A stretch of DNA of 64,000 nucleotides from Spirosoma linguale DSM 74 (lineage in GTDB: Bacteria > Bacteroidota > Bacteroidia > Cytophagales > Spirosomataceae): contig CP001769.1 of the NCBI GenBank assembly GCA_000024525.1, positions 6,047,001 through 6,111,000 of the forward strand, read 5' to 3'. The position numbers and the translations under genes are program-made. Positions 34,100 through 41,023 of this stretch are shown piece after piece. The notes beneath the pieces are model-generated. The model was not told the DNA's origin, made no database searches, and saw only the letters and a program-made list of their open reading frames with translations. Numbering within the stretch: the first letter of the stretch is position 1; each line of letters starts with the position of its first letter.

Positions 34100-34322
34100 C
34101 GAGATTTAAAAGATTTCCAAGATTGCTGCTGCACTGCTCACCACAGCTACAGCAACATCACATAAGGTGTCATCTTTTGATCTCCTCAGCCTGTAATAAC
34201 AGTATAGCCGTCAGTCAGGTTAAGGTAATGAAATAGGCCGAGGAAAGAATTTTTGTAGCAGCGCGGTAGTAATCTTGTTTAATCCTTTAAATCATAAAAA
34301 TCCCGCGGGGCCGCCCGTGCGG
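34072..34322. repeat. Inverted-arm intergenic element 2
   Basis: The left arm (34072-34124) and right arm (34271-34322) are long inverted copies: CCGCACGGGCGGCCCCGC in the left is matched by its complement in the right, and both carry GGATTTTAA/AAAATCCC, GATTTAAA and AAGATT blocks. The left arm encodes the last residues and stop of pdxJ; the right arm ends 8 bases before the mnmH ATG. The centre (34125-34270) has no gene. Same design as element 1, with different outer arm sequence. Confidence 0.8.
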
Positions 34323-34330
34323 TTTAGACA

Positions 34331-35407
34331 ATGGTTCGTAAACTATCCGTTAGCGAGTTTTTAAGCAAGGCGCGTACCCTGCCGGTCATTGATGTCCGGT
34401 CGCCGGGGGAGTATGACCACGCGCACATTCCGGGAGCGGTGAGTATTCCGCTGTTTGACAATGACGAGCGGGCGCAGGTGGGCACCAAATACAAAAATGC
34501 GGGCAAAGACGCGGCTGTACTGATGGGTCTCAGTATGGTTGGGCCGAAGCTGGCCGATTTTGTGAAGCAGTCGAAAAAGCTGAACCCGCAAAACAAGGAG
34601 GTACTGGTGCATTGCTGGCGCGGGGGTATGCGTAGCGGCTCGTTCGCCTGGCTGCTCGACACTGCCGGGCTGACCGCTTCGACGCTGGTCGGCGGCTACA
34701 AAGCGTATCGCAATGCCGTACTCGACTCGTTTGCGCAACCCCTCAAGCTTATTATTCTGGGGGGCAAAACGGGCAGCGGCAAAACCGATATTTTAAAAGA
34801 ACTGGCCCGGCAGGGTGAACAGATTATTGATCTTGAAGGGCTCGCCAATCATAAAGGGTCATCGTACGGAGCTATTGGCCAACGACCGCAGCCTGCGTCG
34901 GAGCAGTTCGAAAACCTGCTTTTCCAGACCCTGCTGACGCTGGACACCAGCCGCCAAATCTGGCTTGAAGATGAGAGCCGAAACATTGGTTCGTGCTTCA
35001 TTCCAATGGCCCTCTGGCAGCAGATGCGGGCGGCTCCCGTCGCGTTCATCGACCTTCCGAAGGCCAAACGCGTAGCCCGTCTGGTGACCGAATACGCCAA
35101 CATAGACCACGGCCTACTCGTTGAAGCCACCGAGCGAATCCGCAAACGACTGGGCGGCAAAGTAACGCAGGACGCCCTCAATGCACTGGCTAACCACGAC
35201 TACGCTACCGTTGCCGATTTGACCCTCGACTACTACGATAAAGCGTATCTGCACGGCCTTTCCCACCGTGACCCGTCTACCATTCAAACGATTGAAACGG
35301 CCGAGGATGATCCGAGAGAAACCGCAAAACACTTGATTGAATGGGTTGAGAAGGCTAACGCGACGGCGGCTGGCGCGAGTATTCACTCTATGAGTTCTTC
35401 TTCTTAA
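34331..35407 (+). CDS. mnmH: tRNA 2-selenouridine synthase (rhodanese-type, SelU/MnmH)
   Basis: 358 residues. A rhodanese domain (about 1-130: VIDVRSPGEYDHAHIPGAV) has its active Cys in VLVHCWRGGMRS (Cys95) and is fused to a P-loop domain with GGKTGSGKT (144-152). This fusion defines MnmH, which converts 2-thiouridine at tRNA wobble positions to 2-selenouridine through a geranylated intermediate. No selD is visible in the window, so selenophosphate supply would have to come from elsewhere, or the protein acts in the geranylation step only. Its 3' end overlaps the next gene by 20 bases on the opposite strand. Confidence 0.94.
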   Translation: MVRKLSVSEFLSKARTLPVIDVRSPGEYDHAHIPGAVSIPLFDNDERAQVGTKYKNAGKDAAVLMGLSMVGPKLADFVKQSKKLNPQNKEVLVHCWRGGMRSGSFAWLLDTAGLTASTLVGGYKAYRNAVLDSFAQPLKLIILGGKTGSGKTDILKELARQGEQIIDLEGLANHKGSSYGAIGQRPQPASEQFENLLFQTLLTLDTSRQIWLEDESRNIGSCFIPMALWQQMRAAPVAFIDLPKAKRVARLVTEYANIDHGLLVEATERIRKRLGGKVTQDALNALANHDYATVADLTLDYYDKAYLHGLSHRDPSTIQTIETAEDDPRETAKHLIEWVEKANATAAGASIHSMSSSS

Positions 35408-35981
35408 CTGACGCACTCATCCGCCGGACCACTTCCCGTTTGTTGAACCCGAGGTGCCAGACCGCAAACGGCGTTTCCTGTTTACCGAAGCAGACGTCAC
35501 AAATGGGGCTGCTAAGCGCTACGGGCTTGTTGTAGACATAGGTCGTATCCGTAAGCTTTTGGATGTTGGAGATCGGCGACTGCTTCTGCTTCACACTGTA
35601 TAGATATGCATCCAGAATTTCCCGCTCTTTAGCGCTCAATCCTTTGTTCTGAATGTCGGCCTCACCCAGCAGCCGGATATCGAGTGCGTAGCGTTCGGCA
35701 ATGGCTTTGGTACGGGGCAGGTTCTGTAACTGGCAAATTTTAGCTCGCTCGGTGGGGTCTGTTGTTTTTTGCAGTTGAGTCGTGAGTTCTTTCTCTACCA
35801 CCGCAATTACTTTACCGCCCAAGTCATCGACCGTTTCGACCAGATCGGCATTGGTAATCCGTTTGATCTTCGAGTCGGCCATTTCCTGCTTCAACTCATT
35901 GGTGTAGCGAACCCGCTCGGGGTTGCACGCAATTAAAAGAATAGAAAATGAAAGCACATAAAAAGTAGTATTCAGCGTCAT
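35388..35981 (-). CDS. Unknown lipoprotein with a CxxC motif
   Basis: 197 residues with a lipoprotein signal (VLSFSILLIACNPERV; Cys19). Middle region is helical and charged (VETVDDLGGKVIAVVEKELTTQ). Near residues 157-170 is SSPICDVCFGKQETPFAVW, a CxxC pair but not CxxCH, so no c-type haem is predicted. It might bind a metal or form a disulfide. No confident family. It converges on mnmH with a 20-base overlap. GC content and layout do not mark it as foreign. Confidence 0.75.
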   Translation of the reverse strand: MTLNTTFYVLSFSILLIACNPERVRYTNELKQEMADSKIKRITNADLVETVDDLGGKVIAVVEKELTTQLQKTTDPTERAKICQLQNLPRTKAIAERYALDIRLLGEADIQNKGLSAKEREILDAYLYSVKQKQSPISNIQKLTDTTYVYNKPVALSSPICDVCFGKQETPFAVWHLGFNKREVVRRMSASVKKKNS

Positions 35982-36002
35982 GATTTAATCTTATTTTGTC
36001 AA

Positions 36003-36314
36003 TTATCTCCATTGTAACTGTTTGCCAAAGAGAATATTCCGGACGCCAATAATCTCGTCTATATCATCCCAAAAAATGAAATGTGCATTGAATTCAAACG
36101 TCTGACGTTGTTCAGGTGTAGCTTCCGTTAATTTCCTGGACCAGCTCAGAGGAAAACTCACGGTATGCCCATCTTCAAAACTACATATAACGGTTGTCTC
36201 AGATACCTCCACAGACGACAAGTCTGGCAATTGGTGTGGATCAATCCGTAAAGCGGGATTGGTCGGCAGCCCGTTAGTCAAGCGTTTTGTAGTTGGGTTT
36301 GATGCCGTTCTCAT
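36003..36314 (-). CDS. DUF2442 domain protein
   Basis: 103 residues ending with the DUF2442 pattern (DGHTVSFPLSWSRKLTEATPEQRQTFEFN then ARFIFWDDIDEIIGVRNILFG-like: AHFIFWDDIDEIIG). It overlaps the upstream DUF4160 gene by 41 bases, on the same strand. Pairs of DUF4160 and DUF2442 genes are common in bacteria and have been proposed to be toxin-antitoxin-like, without firm proof. The 5' part of the reading frame may not all be translated; a start further in is possible. Confidence 0.8.
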   Translation of the reverse strand: MRTASNPTTKRLTNGLPTNPALRIDPHQLPDLSSVEVSETTVICSFEDGHTVSFPLSWSRKLTEATPEQRQTFEFNAHFIFWDDIDEIIGVRNILFGKQLQWR

Positions 36315-36558
36315 GACAGTACGTTTGGTATTGATTTATTATAGAGCTCAGATGCGTTGCAATCGCTTTTTCAATTTTACGAAGTTCATATCGCGAAAAT
36401 CCCCTGTTAAAAGCTAATTGACAACTGCCTGTTGGCGTTACCCAGTATTTACATTCTTTCTTTCCTTTGTCTGTAACGTGAATGTGGAAAGGTTCGTTTA
36501 CTAAGTCGTACATGACGGCAAAAAAGCGCCATCCATATAATTCCAAAAATTTGGGCAT
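36274..36558 (-). CDS. DUF4160 domain protein
   Basis: 94 residues from ATG 36558 (MPKFLELYGWRFFAVMYD). The core is FHIHVTDKGKKECKYWVTP, typical of DUF4160. The second gene of the pair (DUF2442) starts inside its 3' end. A TAnnTTTG box at 36572-36579 would give a very short leader; a second box (TATGTTTG, 36562-36569) overlaps the annotated upstream TTG codon, so an almost leaderless transcript is possible. The pair is AT-richer than neighbours, consistent with a mobile small module. Confidence 0.8.
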   Translation of the reverse strand: MPKFLELYGWRFFAVMYDLVNEPFHIHVTDKGKKECKYWVTPTGSCQLAFNRGFSRYELRKIEKAIATHLSSIINQYQTYCHENGIKPNYKTLD

Positions 36559-36571
36559 GAGCAAACATACT

Positions 36572-36579
36572 CAAATTTA
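36572..36579 (-). promoter_or_regulatory. -7 box for the DUF4160/DUF2442 pair
   Basis: TAAATTTG on the - strand, with TTTG 17 bases further upstream (CAAA at 36597-36600). A second box TATGTTTG lies 10 bases downstream at 36562-36569. Confidence 0.5.
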
Positions 36580-36705
36580 TTGTAACCTTTAGTCAACAAA
36601 TTGCCTACTAATAAAGTGGACAGTTTTTGGTTTCAATCATACCAAGATAACCCACCGGATTGTTGGACCGCAGGATCACTGGGATGCCGGTCCAAGGAAT
36701 TTTCG

Positions 36706-36713
36706 TAATTTTG
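36706..36713 (+). promoter_or_regulatory. -7 box for prfA
   Basis: TAATTTTG fits TAnnTTTG, about 60 bases upstream of the prfA ATG. The -33 region has no clear TTTG. Confidence 0.45.
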
Positions 36714-36774
36714 TTTTTCTTATCAGATACACCCGCTTGCTATTCTGAGGAATGGCAAAAAAAGATATACATAT

Positions 36775-37848
36775 ATGCTTGATCAGTTAGAAGCCATCCG
36801 TGAACGCTTCAACGAAGTAGCCCAACAAATCGTGCAGCCCGAAGCCGTTTCGGACCAAAAGCGCTTCATGAAGTTGAGCAAGGAATATAAGGACCTCGAA
36901 AAAATCGTCGTGCAATACCAGGCCTACCAGCAACTGCTCGAAGAGATCGATAATGCAAAGAAAATCATCGCGACCGAAAAGGACGAAGATTTTCGGGAAA
37001 TGGCCAAAGGTGAACTGGACGAGTTGCTGCCCCGGCGCGAAACGCTGGAGGAAACCCTCAAAGAAATGCTGATGCCGAAAGACCCGAATGACAGTAAGAA
37101 CGTCATTCTCGAAATTCGGGGTGGAACCGGGGGCGATGAAGCGGCCATTTTTGCGGGCGATATTTTCCGTATGTACCAACGGTTCTGCGAAAAAATGGGC
37201 TGGCGCATGTCGCTGGTCGATTTCACTGAAGGCACTTCCGGCGGTTATAAAGAGATTATCACCGAAATTGAAGGTGAAGACGTATACGGCAAGCTGAAGT
37301 TCGAATCGGGAGTTCACCGGGTACAGCGCGTACCGGCTACCGAAACCCAGGGCCGGATTCATACCTCGGCCGCCAGCGTAGCCGTGCTGCCCGAAGCAGA
37401 AGAAGTAGACGTGGAAATTAACATGAACGACATTCGCAAGGACACGTTCTGTTCGTCGGGAGCGGGTGGTCAGTCCGTAAACACCACCTATTCGGCCGTT
37501 CGACTGACTCACATTCCAACGGGGCTGGTCGTACAGTGTCAGGATGAACGTTCGCAGTTGAAGAACTTCGATAAAGCCCTTACGGTGTTGCGGTCACGGC
37601 TGTACGAAATCGAGTTGCAGAAGCACAACGACGCCATTGCATCGCAGCGCAAAACGATGGTGGGCAGTGGCGACCGTTCCGACAAGATCAGAACTTACAA
37701 TTACCCCCAAAGCCGCGTAACGGATCACCGTATCGGCCTTACGGTCTATAACCTGCCTTCCGTGATGGATGGCGGCATCGGCGAATTTATCGAGCAACTC
37801 CGCATCGCTGAAAACGCTGAGCGATTGAAAGAAGGCGCAACAGTGTAA
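36775..37848 (+). CDS. prfA: Peptide chain release factor 1
   Basis: 357 residues with an N-terminal coiled region (about 1-100) and the catalytic GGQ in FCSSGAGGQSVNTTYSAVR (about residues 222-240). The decoding PxT-type loop is expected around RVPATETQGR (180-192). It terminates translation at UAA and UAG. It is transcribed alone; a palindrome containing the downstream sulfatase's stop codon lies right after it. ATG 36775 gives the normal RF1 length. Confidence 0.98.
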   Translation: MLDQLEAIRERFNEVAQQIVQPEAVSDQKRFMKLSKEYKDLEKIVVQYQAYQQLLEEIDNAKKIIATEKDEDFREMAKGELDELLPRRETLEETLKEMLMPKDPNDSKNVILEIRGGTGGDEAAIFAGDIFRMYQRFCEKMGWRMSLVDFTEGTSGGYKEIITEIEGEDVYGKLKFESGVHRVQRVPATETQGRIHTSAASVAVLPEAEEVDVEINMNDIRKDTFCSSGAGGQSVNTTYSAVRLTHIPTGLVVQCQDERSQLKNFDKALTVLRSRLYEIELQKHNDAIASQRKTMVGSGDRSDKIRTYNYPQSRVTDHRIGLTVYNLPSVMDGGIGEFIEQLRIAENAERLKEGATV

Positions 37849-37863
37849 GTAGTGCTGGTTCGT

Positions 37864-37965
37864 GTAGTACCGATTTGTGTAATGCCGACCGTCCCGGTCG
37901 GGCGAGATGCTTACAGACTTCTATCGCCCGACCGGGACGGTCGGCATTACACAAATCGGTACTAC
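37864..37965. terminator. 42-bp perfect inverted repeat between prfA and a sulfatase
   Basis: Arms at 37864-37905 and 37924-37965 are perfect inverted copies, each with CCGACCGTCCCGGTCGG (itself nearly palindromic). The right arm includes the stop codon of the convergent sulfatase. Acts as a likely two-way terminator. Close relatives at 40945-41016 and 32169-32185. Confidence 0.85.
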
Positions 37966-39482
37966 TTATACTGTTCTTTTCCCTCTTTAATTTTCGCCAG
38001 CAAATCCGTCAATTCCTTTACTTTTTCGGGATGTTGCTGGTACATGTTGGTGGTTTCCAGCTGATCGGTGGCGAGGTTGTACAACTGCCCGACGGGCTCT
38101 CCTGCTTTAGGCTTAATTTCTTTGGGTTCCGTAAAACCGCCCGACCCCAGCCCTTCGATTAGTTTCCAATCTCCTTTCCGAATGGCGAAAAAGCCGATTG
38201 ATGAACTATGCACGACAGCCGGTTGGTTCGGTACATCCCTGGTTTTCCCCGCAAGCACCGATAGTATACTGTAACTATCATCCTGGTTGGGGTTAGTCTT
38301 ACCCAGAATTTCCCTGCATGTAGCGGTCAGATTAGCCAGCGTTGTGGTGGCCTGGCTCACCGTTCCAGCTTTCACTTTACCCGGCCAGCGGACGATAAAC
38401 GGAATGCGGTGCCCCCCTTCGAACGCATCGCCTTTCATCCCCCGGAACCCGCCAGCGGCCCTGTGGTCGAAACGCTTCACGTAATCATCCCGCCAATACG
38501 GTCCGTTATCACTGGTAAAAACAACGAGTGTATTGCCAGCCAGTCCCGTTTTTTCGAGAGCCGCCAACACCTCCCCCACTGTTGCATCGACCTGCTGCAC
38601 GAAATCGCCGTACTCACCCGCTTTCGATTTGCCCGTATAGTCTTTAGTCGGCATCCAGGGCGTGTGCGGGGCCGCCAGTGGCAAATACAGAAAGAATGGT
38701 TTTTTTGCCGTTTGTCGGTTCAGAAAACCAACCGCTTCCTCAACAAATCGGGGTAGTACGCCATGAAAATCGAAGGAAGGAGCCATACTGCCTTCGCGCC
38801 AGAAAGGACCCGCGTAGCCCGACTCTATTTTATTACCTTTAGTGTAGCCAGTGGGTAACTCGGTCAGTTTATGATTTTCCAGGTAACAGTAAGGCGGCAT
38901 ATCGAGCGAAGCGGGCAACACGTACGAATAATCGAACCCTATTGTATTAGGCCCATGCGCTGGATTCTGCGAGAAATCGATCACCGCCGGGTCCATCTCC
39001 GATTGGATGCCATACTCCGCCGACGCCAGCAACGACTCACTGCCTTTTTTTGGAACCCAGTCGAGACCCAGATGCCATTTGCCGATGACCGCCGTTTGAT
39101 ACCCATTACCTTTCAGCAATGAGGCCACCGTCGGGCGATCCGCTTCGATCAATGTTCGGCTGTAGCCGCGCAAAACGCCCACGGGTAAACGACTACGCCA
39201 TGGATAACGACCCGTCAGCAGGGAGTACCGGGTAGGCGTACACACACCCGAAGGCGAGTGCGCATCGGTAAAGCGCATACCCTGCGCGGCCAGTTTGTCA
39301 ATATTGGGCGTGGCAATCTTTCCCGCCGGGTTATAGACCGACACGTCGCCATATCCTAAGTCATCGGCCAGAATGTAAACGATGTTGGGTGGTTGCTGAG
39401 CGGGCCGGGAAGCCATGCCGATACAAATCAGCACACAGCCGATGATGCCGGTGACAACACTCCATTTAGTAAATCCGGGCAT
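37962..39482 (-). CDS. Type I sulfatase (arylsulfatase family)
   Basis: 506 residues with a signal peptide (about 1-27). The metal-binding ADDLGYGD motif is at 39-46 and the formylglycine site is CTPTR (Cys81) inside SPSGVCTPTRYSLLTG. Further family residues include GKWHLGLD (about 135-142) and FTSDNGPYW (about 310). It would remove sulfate esters from a glycan or aryl sulfate in the periplasm. It is transcribed away from prfA and lies next to a Gfo/Idh enzyme, at the 3' end of the catabolic island. A sulfatase-maturase was not seen in the window. Confidence 0.93.
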   Translation of the reverse strand: MPGFTKWSVVTGIIGCVLICIGMASRPAQQPPNIVYILADDLGYGDVSVYNPAGKIATPNIDKLAAQGMRFTDAHSPSGVCTPTRYSLLTGRYPWRSRLPVGVLRGYSRTLIEADRPTVASLLKGNGYQTAVIGKWHLGLDWVPKKGSESLLASAEYGIQSEMDPAVIDFSQNPAHGPNTIGFDYSYVLPASLDMPPYCYLENHKLTELPTGYTKGNKIESGYAGPFWREGSMAPSFDFHGVLPRFVEEAVGFLNRQTAKKPFFLYLPLAAPHTPWMPTKDYTGKSKAGEYGDFVQQVDATVGEVLAALEKTGLAGNTLVVFTSDNGPYWRDDYVKRFDHRAAGGFRGMKGDAFEGGHRIPFIVRWPGKVKAGTVSQATTTLANLTATCREILGKTNPNQDDSYSILSVLAGKTRDVPNQPAVVHSSSIGFFAIRKGDWKLIEGLGSGGFTEPKEIKPKAGEPVGQLYNLATDQLETTNMYQQHPEKVKELTDLLAKIKEGKEQYK

Positions 39483-39580
39483 GAAACTTATGTTTTTGTC
39501 ATCCCGACGCAGGAGGGATCTTATTTACGAGTCAATCTTCAAGATCCCTCCTGCGTCGGGATGACAAAAACACAAGTTTC
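39483..39580. repeat. 40-bp inverted repeat between the Gfo/Idh and sulfatase genes
   Basis: Arms at 39483-39522 and 39541-39580 pair with one mismatch; each carries TCATCCCGACGCAGGAGGGA or its complement. The left arm borders the sulfatase start and the right arm touches the Gfo/Idh stop codon (39580-39582). This motif type is widespread between genes in Bacteroidota. Confidence 0.8.
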
Positions 39581-40899
39581 TAAAGCTTAATACCCCACTC
39601 ATTTTTCATGGGGCGACCGAGGAGCGCGTTGGCTTCGGCATCGTTTTTAAACTGCTCTTTCTTCGGATTCCATTGCAGCGAGCGATTAAGCCGGTACGCA
39701 ATGTTGCCGATGTTACAAACCGAAGCCGTGCGATGACCCACTTCAACATCGCAAATGGGCTTACTACGCTTGCGCATGGCATCCAGAAAATCCTTGTAAT
39801 GATTGTCGCTGTGATGGACATGCTTTTCGGTTTCTCCGATCTCTTTGGTGGCCAGTGATACTGGTGTTGTTTCGATCTTTCTCCGCTGTACTTTAATTTC
39901 ACCTTCGGTGCCGACGAAGTGGATGGCGTTGTTCCAGTCCCATTTTTCGTGAGTCATCACAATGCCGTTGTCATATTTATAGGTTAGGAACGGGTGGTCT
40001 TTGCCATCGGGTGCTATCACTTCTACCGGTCCACTGTTGTCCATATCCAGCGCCCACTGCACAATGTCGAACATATGGGCACCCCAGTCGGTCACCATAC
40101 CTCCGCCGAACTCCCGGTAGTTGCGCCAGTTAGGAAACACATCTTTCGAGAGCGGGGGCGCTAATTCCGAGTTAAACGCAACGGGTTCATTGGGCCCCAG
40201 CCATTTGCTCCAGTCCAGTCCATCCGGAATAGGTTCGGCGGGTAGATCATAGGCCGTTGGCGGGGGACCGACGTTCACTTTAATAGTTTTCACTTCGCCG
40301 ATGTAGCCGTTACGGATCAGCTCGGCCGTTTGCCGAAACTCGGGCCACGACCGCTGCATACTTCCTGTTTGGAACACCCGATTGTATTTGCGGGCCGCAT
40401 CGACCATCGCCCGACCTTCTTTCACGGTCAAGGCCAATGGCTTTTCGCAGTAAATATCTTTTCCGGCCTGAGCCGCCCGAACGGCCATAGCCGCGTGCCA
40501 ATGGTCGGGTGTAGCAATCACGACGGCATCGACATCTTTACGGGCCAGCAACTCCCGAAAATCGGTATAGACCGGAATATCGGCGTACTTGCCGGATTGG
40601 GGATTCTTTTCGTAATGGGCTTTAATCCGATCCAAGCCCTGCTGTGCTTTGGCTTTGTAGACTTCGCTGATGGCGATGATCCGGGCTTCGTTCGTACCCA
40701 GAAACGATGACATCAGGCCTTTCCCCTGCTTGCCGGTACCGATGAAACCCAGTGAAATGACATCGCTGGGTGCCAGGTATTTGGTACCGTCAGGGCGTTT
40801 GCCGCCCAATACAAACCGGGGAACGATCATAAACCCGGCCACAGCGGTGGCGGCTTTCCCAACAAAATCCCGGCGATTAATGATGCTATCTTCTTTCAT
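39580..40899 (-). CDS. Gfo/Idh/MocA family oxidoreductase with Tat-type signal
   Basis: 439 residues. The N-terminus (KEDSIINRRDFVGKAATAV) carries a twin-arginine signal, so it is periplasmic. The Rossmann part has IGFIGTGKQGKGLMS (GxGxxG) and the catalytic EKP in GKDIYCEKPLALT; the second half is the usual alpha/beta domain (VTDWGAHMFDIVQWALDM). Family members oxidise or isomerise sugars and cyclitols with NAD(P); exported ones keep a bound cofactor. It lies between the sulfatase and the first haem-binding dehydrogenase. Confidence 0.93.
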   Translation of the reverse strand: MKEDSIINRRDFVGKAATAVAGFMIVPRFVLGGKRPDGTKYLAPSDVISLGFIGTGKQGKGLMSSFLGTNEARIIAISEVYKAKAQQGLDRIKAHYEKNPQSGKYADIPVYTDFRELLARKDVDAVVIATPDHWHAAMAVRAAQAGKDIYCEKPLALTVKEGRAMVDAARKYNRVFQTGSMQRSWPEFRQTAELIRNGYIGEVKTIKVNVGPPPTAYDLPAEPIPDGLDWSKWLGPNEPVAFNSELAPPLSKDVFPNWRNYREFGGGMVTDWGAHMFDIVQWALDMDNSGPVEVIAPDGKDHPFLTYKYDNGIVMTHEKWDWNNAIHFVGTEGEIKVQRRKIETTPVSLATKEIGETEKHVHHSDNHYKDFLDAMRKRSKPICDVEVGHRTASVCNIGNIAYRLNRSLQWNPKKEQFKNDAEANALLGRPMKNEWGIKL

Positions 40900-40944
40900 G
40901 TGTGTATTGAGAAAAGGGTTTAGTCAGAATGTAGTGCTGGGCTA

Positions 40945-41016
40945 ATGTAGTACCGACCGTCCCGCTCGGGTGTGAAGTAAGTTTTCTACACCCGACCGGG
41001 ACGGTCGGTACTACAT
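40945..41016. repeat. Inverted repeat between the PVC-dehydrogenase and Gfo/Idh genes
   Basis: 29-base arms at 40945-40973 and 40988-41016 pair with one mismatch and carry the same GTAGTACCGACCGTCCC core as the repeat at 37864. GTAGTGCTGG also precedes both elements. It lies 7 bases after the stop of the haem-binding dehydrogenase gene. Confidence 0.75.
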
Positions 41017-41023
41017 AAAAAGG

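Noticed and set aside
36787..37512. A 241-codon open frame on the - strand
   Set aside because: It is antisense to prfA with its GGQ motif intact and shows no protein-like features.
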